A stretch of DNA of 20,599 bases from Candidatus Zixiibacteriota bacterium (lineage in GTDB: Bacteria; RBG-13-66-14; B26-G2; WVWN01): assembly GCA_030613505.1 (NCBI GenBank), contig JAUWLW010000045.1:1-20599 (forward strand), written 5' to 3'. Positions within the stretch are counted from its first letter, which is position 1; each line of letters opens with the position of its first letter. The translations under genes and the position numbers were made by a program. This document shows, in pieces, positions 1 to 7,221 of the stretch. Below the pieces are notes generated by a model. It did no database searches. It was given only the letters and a program-made list of their open reading frames with translations, and was not told the DNA's origin.

Positions 1-1
1 G

Positions 2-145
2 AAAGTTTTCAAACAGAAAAAACTCCGCGTTTACGAGATGCCTATCTCGTACCACGGCCGCGACTACGACGAGGGTAAAAAGATAACCTGGTTCGACGGC
101 ATACCGGCGCTCTGGGCCCTCATCAAATACCGCTTCACCGACTGA
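2..145 (+). CDS. Glycosyltransferase family 2, C-terminal end (partial)
   Basis: Only the last 47 residues lie in the window; the gene begins upstream. The reading frame opens at base 2 and stops with TGA at 143-145. The tail contains MPISYHGRDYDEGKKITW followed by a hydrophobic ALWALIKYRF segment. This matches the conserved C-terminus of dolichol-phosphate-mannose-synthase-like GT2 enzymes, usually written as VPISYxGRxYxEGKKIxWxDG. Such enzymes transfer a sugar from a nucleotide donor to a lipid carrier or glycan at the cytoplasmic face of the membrane. The GT-A catalytic domain is outside the window, so donor and acceptor cannot be judged. The family call is fairly safe; the substrate is unknown. 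Confidence 0.8.
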   Translation, partial: KVFKQKKLRVYEMPISYHGRDYDEGKKITWFDGIPALWALIKYRFTD

Positions 146-344
146 GCATATTCAGGTTTATCATGATCGGATAGTCGGCGGCCGTGAAATGGCCGCTGAC
201 GTTTCTCATCGGTACTCCCTTCCCGAAACCGTTCGTCGCCGCGCAGTACGTGCAACGTTACGGCCGTAGTGCCGACCTCGTAGGTCGATGGATCGTCAGG
301 AACGGTAAAAGCGTGAATTACCGTAGACGGACCCGGCATAAAAA

Positions 345-1001
345 ATGATATTAAAATGCGCCCACTGTAGCCTCCAGGTCTGCGCCTCGGGCGAGGCGGA
401 GGCCGACTACCCGGACTTCTGCCCAATGCCGGCCGAGGCCGACATATTAACGGAAGTACGGCGAGTCTACGCCGACGACGAAATGACGCGCGCCGTCGCG
501 GCCGAAGCGGCGCGCACCGAAGCCGCGGGGTACTGCCGCGAGACGCGCGTCGAGGAAATTATAAGCTTCGCCCGGCGGCTGGGCGCGTCGCATCTCGGCG
601 TCGCGTTCTGCATCGGCCTGCGCCGCGAGGCGGCCGTCGCTCAGAAGATATTCGAAAGCCACGGCTTCCGCGTCAGTAGCGTGTGTTGCAAGGTAGGTGC
701 GATTCCGAAAGAAGAGATAGGGGTACGCGACGACGAAAAGATAAGGCCCGGGCAATTCGAGGCGTTGTGCAATCCCGTGGCGCAAGCGCGCTTACTGGCC
801 GCCGCCGGTACCGAATTGAACGTCGCCGTCGGCCTGTGCGTCGGGCACGACAGCCTCTTCTTCCGCCATTCCGCGGCGCCGGTTACCGTCCTCGTGGCCA
901 AAGACCGCGTCACGGGGCACAACCCCGCCGCAGTACTTTATACCAGCGGTTCATATTACAAACGTATACTGAAAGGCCCCGGTGGCAACTCGAAAGAATA
1001 G
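345..1001 (+). CDS. DUF1847 family cysteine-rich putative metal-binding protein
   Basis: The 218-residue product matches the DUF1847 family, uncharacterised proteins of anaerobic bacteria and archaea thought to bind metal. The N-terminus carries a cysteine cluster (C5, C8, C13, C26). Later conserved-looking features are the CC pair at 114-115 in CCKVGAIPKEE, the CNP at 142-144, and CVGHDSLF at 165-172 followed by VLVAKDRVTGHNPAAVLY near the C-terminus. There is no signal peptide, so it is probably cytoplasmic. The ATG at 345 places the first cysteine pair near the start as expected; a strong Shine-Dalgarno sequence is not visible. The dehydrogenase gene begins 9 bases after the stop, so the two are probably co-transcribed. 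The biochemical role is unknown; a redox or metal role is inferred only from the cysteines. Confidence 0.85.
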   Translation: MILKCAHCSLQVCASGEAEADYPDFCPMPAEADILTEVRRVYADDEMTRAVAAEAARTEAAGYCRETRVEEIISFARRLGASHLGVAFCIGLRREAAVAQKIFESHGFRVSSVCCKVGAIPKEEIGVRDDEKIRPGQFEALCNPVAQARLLAAAGTELNVAVGLCVGHDSLFFRHSAAPVTVLVAKDRVTGHNPAAVLYTSGSYYKRILKGPGGNSKE

Positions 1002-1010
1002 GGGCCAGCG

Positions 1011-1964
1011 GTGAAAGCGCTAGTCGTCAAAGGCGGGAAACTTTCGTTGGACCCTTCGTACGCGAAGCCCGCGCCGGAACGCGACGAAGTCATAGTTAAG
1101 GTCCGTTACGCCGGCGTTTGCGACACCGACGTCCAACTGGCGTCGGGATATATGTCGTTCGAAGGCATCCCGGGCCACGAGTTCGTGGGCGTCGTGGAGG
1201 CCGGCTCGGCGGCGTGGCTCGGTAAGCGCGTCGTCGGCGAGATCAACTGCGCCTGCGGCGTTTGCAGCCATTGCATCCAAGGCCGAAGCAACCACTGCAC
1301 GTACCGAACGGTATTGGGCATCGACGGTCGCGACGGCTGCTTCGCCGAATACATAATGCTGCCCACGGCTAACCTGCACGAAATCCCGGACGACGTGCCC
1401 GACAATAAAGCCGTCTTCGCGGAACCCCTCGCCGCCGCGGTCAACGTCGTCGAACTAACCCACGTCCCGCCGACGTACGAAGTGGCGGTCGTAGGCGACG
1501 GCAAAATCGGCCTGCTGGTCGCGGAAGTAATAAGTCTGAGCGGCGCCGCGGTGGCCGTCGTGGGCCACCACCCGGGCCGGGCCGATAAGCTCGCGGCCAT
1601 AGGCCGCGCCGTCCCCATGTTGCGGCCCGACGACGCGCCCGACGGCCACTACGACGTAGTGGTCGAATGCACCGGCGCGGCCGACGGCTTACAACACGCC
1701 CTCCGCTACGTGCGGCCGCGGGGCACCGTCGTCCTGAAGACCACCATCGCGGACCCGTACAACGTCGACCTCGCGCCGGCGGTCGTCAACGAGGTTACGG
1801 TGACCGGAAACCGCTGCGGACCGTTCGCGCCGGCGCTGAGGATGCTGAGCGAAGGCCGCGTCGACCCCACGCCGCTCATCGAGGAAATCCACGCCGTCGA
1901 AGACTTGCCGGACCTGCTGGCGCGCGGCGCCCCCGGTTTAAAACACCTTATCAAGTTCGAATAA
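1011..1964 (+). CDS. Zinc-dependent alcohol dehydrogenase-like protein (medium-chain dehydrogenase/reductase)
   Basis: The 317-residue protein is a member of the MDR superfamily, NAD(P)-dependent oxidoreductases of alcohols, polyols or threonine. The N-terminal GroES-like domain has the catalytic-zinc residues C37 and H56-E57 (PGHEFVG). A structural-zinc lobe has C82, C85, C88 and C96 in the classic spacing. A Rossmann domain follows with VGDGKIGLL at 161-169 and a conserved VVECTG motif. At 317 residues it is shorter than classic alcohol dehydrogenases (about 350), as in the short MDR-like subgroup. Translation starts at GTG 1011; MKALVVKGG is the usual N-terminus for this family. It follows the DUF1847 gene by 9 bases and is followed immediately by a hairpin. 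The substrate cannot be told from sequence. Confidence 0.88.
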   Translation: MKALVVKGGKLSLDPSYAKPAPERDEVIVKVRYAGVCDTDVQLASGYMSFEGIPGHEFVGVVEAGSAAWLGKRVVGEINCACGVCSHCIQGRSNHCTYRTVLGIDGRDGCFAEYIMLPTANLHEIPDDVPDNKAVFAEPLAAAVNVVELTHVPPTYEVAVVGDGKIGLLVAEVISLSGAAVAVVGHHPGRADKLAAIGRAVPMLRPDDAPDGHYDVVVECTGAADGLQHALRYVRPRGTVVLKTTIADPYNVDLAPAVVNEVTVTGNRCGPFAPALRMLSEGRVDPTPLIEEIHAVEDLPDLLARGAPGLKHLIKFE

Positions 1965-1966
1965 AA

Positions 1967-1986
1967 AAGCGGCCTCAAGGCCGCTT
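1967..1986. terminator. Bidirectional rho-independent terminator
   Basis: A perfect 8-bp stem (AAGCGGCC / GGCCGCTT) with a 4-base loop lies between the converging dehydrogenase gene and the small minus-strand gene. Read on the minus strand, the stem runs into six T residues, a standard intrinsic terminator for the TonB-receptor operon. On the plus strand it is followed by the weaker T-rich CTTCTTC and starts 2 bases after the dehydrogenase stop, so it probably serves both directions. Confidence 0.8.
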
Positions 1987-2016
1987 CTTCAATCTCGATC
2001 CTCAACGCGAGATCGG

Positions 2017-2151
2017 CTAACTCGCCGCGCCCTCTAACTTCTTTATCCGCTCCTCCAGCGCGCGGATGCGCCGCGCCTGCAAGAAGTCGCCGATCAAATT
2101 AATCACGTACAACAACGTAAGAAAAGAAAGCCATATCGCCACCCATTTCAT
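2017..2151 (-). CDS. Small single-pass membrane protein, 44 residues, downstream of TonB receptor
   Basis: The product is 44 residues. A hydrophobic segment (about residues 3-20, with WVAIWLSFLTLLYVINLI) is followed by a charged, heptad-like helix (RRIRALEERIKKLEG), suggesting one membrane helix plus a short coiled coil. The start is well supported: GGAGG at 2164-2160 lies 8 bases before the ATG. It begins 15 bases after the stop of the TonB-dependent receptor and ends about 30 bases before a terminator, so it is the last gene of that transcript. I do not recognise the family. It could be an accessory or assembly peptide of the receptor system, or an independent membrane microprotein; the function is not known. 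Confidence 0.7.
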   Translation of the reverse strand: MKWVAIWLSFLTLLYVINLIGDFLQARRIRALEERIKKLEGAAS

Positions 2152-2159
2152 CTCGTCTT

Positions 2160-2164
2160 CCTCC
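2160..2164 (-). promoter_or_regulatory. Strong Shine-Dalgarno site of the 44-residue gene
   Basis: The minus strand reads GGAGG 8 bases before the ATG at 2151, at ideal spacing. It lies in the 15-base gap after the TGA of the TonB receptor gene. It is the main argument that the short downstream frame is translated. Confidence 0.75.
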
Positions 2165-2166
2165 GT

Positions 2167-4059
2167 TCAGTCGAACAGCGTCCAGTTAAACCCTACGTAC
2201 GTGCGCATCCGCCGCGGCACCGAGTAGCCGGGCCTTATCACGTAGTCGCGCGCGCGGTTTATGTTCTCGAGGTTACAGTACAACTGAAACGAGACTACGG
2301 CAATCGAGACGTGCGCGCCCAGTTGCCAGTATGCCGGTAGCTCGTACCGATACGGTATTTTGAAGTACGGATACGGTTCGACGACGTACTCCGGCGACTC
2401 GGCGGCGACGTTGCGTCGTACGCCGGTGTATTCGACGCGACCCTCGGCCCGCAGCGTTAAATCGTCTTTAAAGAAACCGGCCTGCCATCCGAGTTTACCG
2501 AAGGCACGATGCCGCGGCACGAAGCCCACTTCCTTTCCGCCGGCGCGCGTGGCATCCGTAAAACAATAGCTCGCGCCCCAATCGAACCACGGCGGCAGCG
2601 CGCCCTCGGCCGACCCTTCGACGCCGCGGCGCGTTAGCTTCGCCGTCCACAAGCCCTCGCCGTCGAGGTAGACGTCTTTGCCACGGTTGTAGAAGTACGC
2701 CAAGCCCGCTTCGACGACGCTTCGACGGTAAAAACGCGCCCCTATCTCGTAACCGAGTTCCCGCGTTACCTCCTCGCGCCTTCCCAACTCCGCCGCCGCG
2801 GGAAGGCGCACGCCGCCGTTGAAAGCCCCGTAGACCTTGACGGCCCGCGCGAGCAACGCCGAAACAGCTAAGCGAGGGCTCAGCGCGCCGCCGACGCCCG
2901 CCAGCGCGTCGTAACTCGTCCCCACGGCGAGGTAGATGCCCGCGGCGGGCCTTATCTCTTCCAACACCCTGCCCGAGACGAGGGCCGCCTTTTCGTCCGC
3001 GTCGGCCTCGCCGCGGAGGCCGCCGGCCCCCTCGAGGGTCAGCGCGCCGCCGCCGGCGTGCGGCAACGTGTACGAAACGTCGCCGCCCTCCTCGTACGCC
3101 CGCGTCTGGTACGACCGCCGCTCCTCGGCATCGTGAAACCAACTCCGCGTGGTTACGTAATAACCGCGCGCACGCAATTCCCCCGCGCCCCAGCGCCGCC
3201 GGCCCCCTACGCGCAGCCGATCGTGCCAGCCCTTCTGCAACCCGGGCGCCTTCGGGTCAGTTAACCGAGAGCGGTATTCCTCCCACCGCCAAGGCGGCAA
3301 CACGCTCTCGTCGACGGTATAATGGCCGTACACGACGTCGAGCTCGCCGGCGTCGCCCCATCGCCGAGCCACGCGGCCGTCGACGTTGGCCGAGGTATCC
3401 CGGTCGTGCGTATTGGGTTCCGCCGTAAGTATGCGGTTGCCGCTCGCGAAGAGGTCTATCCCTCGGACGGTCATGCCGAAGTTGAAGCGGTAACGTTCGG
3501 TATCGAAAGAGCCGTCCGACGCCGACAGCAGCGCGCGCGCCGATTCGCGCGGCCCTTTCATCGTCTCGACGTTGACGACGCCCGCGACGGCCCGGTCGCC
3601 GAACCGAAACGACGCCGGCCCGTTGATAACCTCCACCCTGGCGACCGCCTCTATCGGGAAAACCTTCAAGTCGGCCCACCCGGTGGCGAGGTCGTTCACC
3701 GGTACGCCGTCCACGAGCAACAACACCTCCCGGCCGGTCGCGCCCCGGAAACGCGGCGTCATCGTCCGGCCCTCGCGCCCCGGGACGTACTCGACGTAGA
3801 TGCCCGCTTCTTCCGCCAAGACTTGGCCTAGCCACAAGTAACCCCGATTACGTAGGACCTCGCCGTCCAGGACGCGCGCCGTCCCGGCAAACTCGCGCGC
3901 GAAAACCGGGATGTACCCGCCGCCGGTAAGCGTCTCGCTTCCGGCGTAACGCTCCTCGGCGGGGGGTTCGAGCTTATAATAATAGGCGTCGTCGTCCGCC
4001 GCCTGCGCCGGCCCGCCACAAACCGCCATAAAAAAGGCCAATAAGGTTTTCCTCAACAT
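2167..4059 (-). CDS. TonB-dependent outer membrane receptor
   Basis: The 630-residue protein is a TonB-dependent receptor, an outer-membrane gated barrel that imports iron chelates, cobalamin or other scarce ligands using TonB energy. A signal peptide (MLRKTLLAFFMAVCGGPAQA, cleavage after AQA) is followed by a plug domain at about residues 55-170. The plug shows RGATGREVLLLVDGVPVND, a hydrophobic IEAVARVEVINGPASFRFGDRAVAGVVNV stretch and the usual plug ending. The remainder, rich in alternating aromatic strands, forms the barrel and ends with NWTLFD rather than a terminal F or W. I cannot point to a clear TonB box near the mature N-terminus. It is the first gene of a minus-strand pair with a small membrane peptide, divergent from tadA. 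The ligand is not predictable; the plug resembles small cobalamin/siderophore-type receptors. Confidence 0.9.
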   Translation of the reverse strand: MLRKTLLAFFMAVCGGPAQAADDDAYYYKLEPPAEERYAGSETLTGGGYIPVFAREFAGTARVLDGEVLRNRGYLWLGQVLAEEAGIYVEYVPGREGRTMTPRFRGATGREVLLLVDGVPVNDLATGWADLKVFPIEAVARVEVINGPASFRFGDRAVAGVVNVETMKGPRESARALLSASDGSFDTERYRFNFGMTVRGIDLFASGNRILTAEPNTHDRDTSANVDGRVARRWGDAGELDVVYGHYTVDESVLPPWRWEEYRSRLTDPKAPGLQKGWHDRLRVGGRRRWGAGELRARGYYVTTRSWFHDAEERRSYQTRAYEEGGDVSYTLPHAGGGALTLEGAGGLRGEADADEKAALVSGRVLEEIRPAAGIYLAVGTSYDALAGVGGALSPRLAVSALLARAVKVYGAFNGGVRLPAAAELGRREEVTRELGYEIGARFYRRSVVEAGLAYFYNRGKDVYLDGEGLWTAKLTRRGVEGSAEGALPPWFDWGASYCFTDATRAGGKEVGFVPRHRAFGKLGWQAGFFKDDLTLRAEGRVEYTGVRRNVAAESPEYVVEPYPYFKIPYRYELPAYWQLGAHVSIAVVSFQLYCNLENINRARDYVIRPGYSVPRRMRTYVGFNWTLFD

Positions 4060-4119
4060 AACCGGCCGAGGTTATCATATAATTTCGGCATAATCAAAAG
4101 CAAACGAAACGCCGACGCT
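4060..4119. promoter_or_regulatory. Divergent promoter region between TonB receptor and tadA
   Basis: This 60-base AT-richer gap separates two divergent starts and must carry both promoters if neither is read through. On the plus strand an exact TATAAT lies at 4078-4083, but no good -35 box sits 16-18 bases before it. On the minus strand a TATATGAT-like box preceded by TTTGCT at about 17 bases is a weak candidate. I see no clear operator repeat. Confidence 0.35.
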
Positions 4120-4593
4120 ATGCCGCAAAACGAAGAAGACGAACGGTTTATGAGGGAAGCCCTCGCAGCGGCCGAAAAGGCCGGGGCCGACGGCGAAGTT
4201 CCGGTGGGGGCCGTAATCGTATCCGACGGCCGCGTTATAGCGCGCGGCCGAAACCGGACCGAAGCCACGGGCCAAGCTGTAGCGCACGCCGAACTCGAAG
4301 CCATACGAAAAGCCAGCGGCGCCGTAGGCGACTGGCGGCTGAGCGGTTGCACGCTCTACGTAACGCTCGAGCCTTGCCCCATGTGCGCGTTCGCCGCGGT
4401 CCTGGCGCGCCTGGGCCGCGTCGTCTTCGGCGCCGCGGACCCTAAATCCGGCGGCTGCGGCTCCGTCGTTAACGTACCGGCGGCGCCGTTCAACCACCGC
4501 CTCGCCGTTCGCGGCGGCGTCCTCGCCGACGACTGTGCCGTTTTGTTACAGCAGTTCTTCCGGAGCCGCCGCGAGGAACAACGAGAGATTTAG
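4120..4593 (+). CDS. tadA: tRNA-specific adenosine deaminase
   Basis: TadA deaminates the wobble adenosine 34 of tRNA-Arg(ACG) to inosine, allowing one tRNA to read several arginine codons. The 157-residue protein has the full cytidine-deaminase-fold signature: HAE at 56-58 (zinc ligand H56 and catalytic E58) and PCPMC at 85-89 (zinc ligands C86 and C89). It also has N45 in the RGRNR loop and the TadA-specific C-terminus FNHRLAVRGGVLADDCA followed by FFRSRREEQ. Length is normal for bacterial TadA. There is no clear ribosome binding site before the ATG. It stands alone at the head of a plus-strand group, with an 88-base AT-rich gap before the next gene. Confidence 0.95.
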   Translation: MPQNEEDERFMREALAAAEKAGADGEVPVGAVIVSDGRVIARGRNRTEATGQAVAHAELEAIRKASGAVGDWRLSGCTLYVTLEPCPMCAFAAVLARLGRVVFGAADPKSGGCGSVVNVPAAPFNHRLAVRGGVLADDCAVLLQQFFRSRREEQREI

Positions 4594-4608
4594 TACGGTA
4601 TGCCATTA

Positions 4609-4614
4609 TATAAT
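4609..4614 (+). promoter_or_regulatory. Possible -10 box upstream of the DUF362 gene
   Basis: An exact TATAAT lies in the AT-rich 88-base gap between tadA and the DUF362 gene. The corresponding -35 position (about 4586-4592) has no good match to TTGACA, so this is only a candidate. The gap also holds a GAAGGG ribosome binding site at 4668-4673, 8 bases before the ATG at 4682. Confidence 0.25.
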
Positions 4615-4681
4615 ATTGATATTAACCACTGCGCGCTGAAACCTGCTAGACCAACATAATAACCAAAGAAGGGTATAGTAG

Positions 4682-5605
4682 ATGGGTATAAGCCGACGCG
4701 AATTCTTCCGCGACTTGGGCCTCGCCGCCGGGGCCGCAACGCTATTAGGGCGCGAAGCATTGGGGGTCGACGAGGCTGTGTGGCCGTATGCTCCCTACAA
4801 AACAGCCGACGTAATAGTCTGCGAGGGCACGGCCTACAACACGCTGCTGACGCGCGCTTTCGACAAACTGGGCGGCCTTAAGAAATATATAAAAAGCGGC
4901 GACAGCGTTCTCGTAAAGCCGAACATCGCCTGGGACCGCGCCCCCGAGTACGGCGCCAACACCAACCCGTTCGTAGTCGCGGCGCTGGTCGAGCTTTGCC
5001 TGGGCACCGGCGCGGCCGAGGTTAAGGTGTACGACAACACGTGCGCTAACTGCCGACGCAGCTACGACTCGAGCGGCATCGCCGACGCGGCCCGCGACGC
5101 CGGCGCGAAAGTCTCGTACGTCGACACCGCACTGGGAAAAACCGTAAATATTCCAAACGGCGTCGCCGTCAAGAAGGCCGAAATTTACGCCGACGTCCTC
5201 AAGACCGACGTCATCGTCAACGTACCGATAGCCAAGGACCACTCCCTCTCCCGCCTTACGCTCGGGATGAAAAATCTCATGGGGATCCTGGTCGAGAACC
5301 GCGGCCGCTGGCACCAACGGATAAACCAAAAGCTCGTAGACCTGGCGCAGGTGGTGACGCCGACGCTTACCGTAATCGACGCCACGCGCGTTATGACCGC
5401 CAACGGTCCCTCCGGCGGCGGCTTAGGTTACGTGAAGCGCCTCGACAAGCTCATCGTTACGACGGACGTCACCGCCGCCGACGCCTACGCCACGACCCTC
5501 TTCGGCCTTGAGCCCACGGACCTCGGCGTCGTCAAAGAAGCGAAAAAGCGCGACTTCGGCACCGCGGACCTCGAGCGCATGAACGTCTCCAAGGTCGCGG
5601 CCTAA
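4682..5605 (+). CDS. Tat-exported DUF362 domain protein
   Basis: The 307-residue protein belongs to DUF362, whose members are often linked to iron-sulfur proteins in anaerobes; the biochemical role is not established. The N-terminus is a twin-arginine signal (SRREFFRDLGLAAGAATLLG), so it is predicted to be exported folded. Family landmarks are LVKPN at 77-81, a DNT followed by CANC at 121-124, PIAKDH, the KNLMG motif at 197-201 and VIDATRVMTANGPSGG at 231-246. The CANC pair could bind a metal or form a disulfide; this is inference. A GAAGGG ribosome binding site precedes the ATG. The NapH/NapG-like ferredoxin gene starts 2 bases after its stop, so the two are almost certainly one transcript and probably act together in extracytoplasmic electron transfer. 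Confidence 0.88.
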   Translation: MGISRREFFRDLGLAAGAATLLGREALGVDEAVWPYAPYKTADVIVCEGTAYNTLLTRAFDKLGGLKKYIKSGDSVLVKPNIAWDRAPEYGANTNPFVVAALVELCLGTGAAEVKVYDNTCANCRRSYDSSGIADAARDAGAKVSYVDTALGKTVNIPNGVAVKKAEIYADVLKTDVIVNVPIAKDHSLSRLTLGMKNLMGILVENRGRWHQRINQKLVDLAQVVTPTLTVIDATRVMTANGPSGGGLGYVKRLDKLIVTTDVTAADAYATTLFGLEPTDLGVVKEAKKRDFGTADLERMNVSKVAA

Positions 5606-5607
5606 AT

Positions 5608-7179
5608 ATGCCCCCGGGCATCTGGAAATGGCTCCGCCGCTTGAGCCAGGTTACTTTCTTCGGCGCGGCGTGCGCCCTAATCGTCGCGACGGACTACCCC
5701 CTCGAAGCCGACCTCCCGTACGACATTATACCGCGCTTCTCACCCCTTTTGGCCGTCACGGCTATGGCCGCGAGCCGGGCGGTCGTCTCCGCGTTCTGGC
5801 CCGCGCTCATATTAGTGGCGCTAACGCTCCTGCTCGGCCGGGCTTTCTGCGGCTGGGTCTGCCCGGTGGGCGCGCTGCTGGACGCCGGCGACTTCGTCAT
5901 AAACAAAGTTTTCCGCAGACGGAAGCGCGAGGGCGAAAGGGTCAGCCACCGGCGGTGGCGGATCCTCCTGCTCGTCGCGCTACTGGTATTCGCCGCGTTC
6001 GGCATCCCCCTGGCCGGGTGGTTCGACCCGCTCGCGCTATTCCCCCGCACCCTCGCGACGTCAATAATACCGTACGCCTCTATCGGCCTCGACAAGCTCA
6101 CGTTACTCCTGTACGACGTACCAAGTCTGGAAGGAGTTGCGAGCGCCGTGCGGCAACGCGTCGTCCCCGAAAACGTCACGCTCATCCCGGGGCACATTCT
6201 AGTCGCCGCGGTTTTAACGGGCTTGATACTCCTCGGCTTCGTACGTCGCCGCTTCTACTGCCGATACATCTGCCCTACCGGCGCGTTACTCACCGTCGTC
6301 GGTTGGGCTTCGCCGTTCGGCCGTCGCGTCGTCGGCGCCGATTGTACCGAATGTAAGAGATGCCGAAACGAATGCCGGATGGGAGCCATCGGCGGTTGCG
6401 GCGAGAGCACCGAACAGGCCGAATGCAACTTGTGCATGGATTGCCTCCCCGCGTGCCGGCGGGGCGCGGTCTCCTTCGGCTTCGGCCGCGAAAGGCCCCC
6501 CGAAAACCCGACGACGTGGGCGCCCGCCCTTAAGCGCCGCGATTTCCTCGTAAGCGCCGGCGCGAGCCTGGCCACGGCCCCCGCCGTTCTCGTAACCGAC
6601 GGCCGCGTCCACAGGGACTTATTCCTTATACGTCCCCCCGGCGCCCAGGAGGAAAGCGAGTTCCTCGCGCGCTGTCTGCGGTGTGGCGAGTGCATAAGGG
6701 TTTGCCTAACGCAGGGCCTGGCGCCGGTACATTTCGAAGCGGGGTTGACGGGCCTTTGGACGCCGCGACTGGTACCGCGCAAAGGATACTGCGAGTACCT
6801 CTGCACGCTGTGCACGCAAGTTTGCCCTACCGACGCCATAAGGCCGTTGACGGAAAGCGAAAAGAAAATCGAATTTATCGGCCTTGCGATCATTGACCGT
6901 ACGCGCTGTCTCCCCTGGGTCGAGAACGAAGACTGCAACGTGTGCGAGGAGATGTGTCCCACTTCGCCCAAGGCGATAGAGCTGCGAGGCCGGGGTCGGT
7001 TGAAGCCGCACGTGATCCCAGACGAATGTGTAGGCTGCGGCATTTGCGAGTACGCTTGCCCGGTAGAAGGCGACGCCGCGATCGTCGTCGTCGGCGACCG
7101 GGACCGCGTCTACTTCGTAGGCGGCGGAGGCGGCGGCCGAGGTGGCGGCGGGGGTTACCGGGGCGGCCGCGGCGGCTAA
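5608..7179 (+). CDS. NapH-NapG-like fused membrane polyferredoxin with Gly/Arg-rich tail
   Basis: The 523-residue protein looks like a fusion of NapH (membrane quinol-oxidising ferredoxin) and NapG (exported four-cluster ferredoxin). Residues 1-230 hold membrane helices and two CxxxCP motifs (C81-C85, C218-C222) typical of NapH/MauN. Two cysteine quartets follow (C246/249/252/256 and C273/276/279/283). A KRRDFLVSAGASLATAP segment at 309-325 resembles the Tat signal that starts NapG. After it come further clusters: C356/359/362/366, C395-C406, C434-C450 and C474/477/480/484. The protein may therefore carry up to six [4Fe-4S] clusters passing electrons across the membrane from the quinol pool. 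The last 19 residues are almost only G with R and Y. No terminal reductase is nearby. It is co-transcribed with the DUF362 gene. Confidence 0.85.
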   Translation: MPPGIWKWLRRLSQVTFFGAACALIVATDYPLEADLPYDIIPRFSPLLAVTAMAASRAVVSAFWPALILVALTLLLGRAFCGWVCPVGALLDAGDFVINKVFRRRKREGERVSHRRWRILLLVALLVFAAFGIPLAGWFDPLALFPRTLATSIIPYASIGLDKLTLLLYDVPSLEGVASAVRQRVVPENVTLIPGHILVAAVLTGLILLGFVRRRFYCRYICPTGALLTVVGWASPFGRRVVGADCTECKRCRNECRMGAIGGCGESTEQAECNLCMDCLPACRRGAVSFGFGRERPPENPTTWAPALKRRDFLVSAGASLATAPAVLVTDGRVHRDLFLIRPPGAQEESEFLARCLRCGECIRVCLTQGLAPVHFEAGLTGLWTPRLVPRKGYCEYLCTLCTQVCPTDAIRPLTESEKKIEFIGLAIIDRTRCLPWVENEDCNVCEEMCPTSPKAIELRGRGRLKPHVIPDECVGCGICEYACPVEGDAAIVVVGDRDRVYFVGGGGGGRGGGGGYRGGRGG

Positions 7180-7221
7180 TACTACACCCGCGGCGGCGGA
7201 CTCTCGGAGGCCTTGTCGAAA

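Noticed and set aside
64-426. 120-residue minus-strand frame across the first intergenic gap
   Set aside because: Its ends run antisense to the glycosyltransferase tail and DUF1847 gene, composition of the N-terminal part is arginine/proline-rich, and no family is recognisable. A decayed gene fragment in the middle cannot be excluded but is not supported.
2495-3142. 215-residue minus-strand frame within the TonB receptor gene
   Set aside because: Arginine- and glycine-rich frame-shifted shadow of a confidently assigned gene in GC-rich DNA; the same applies to the frame at 3257-3835.
6255-7043. 262-residue frame antisense to the polyferredoxin
   Set aside because: Sense strand carries many correctly spaced cysteine motifs; the antisense frame shows only the low-complexity composition expected for a GC-rich shadow.
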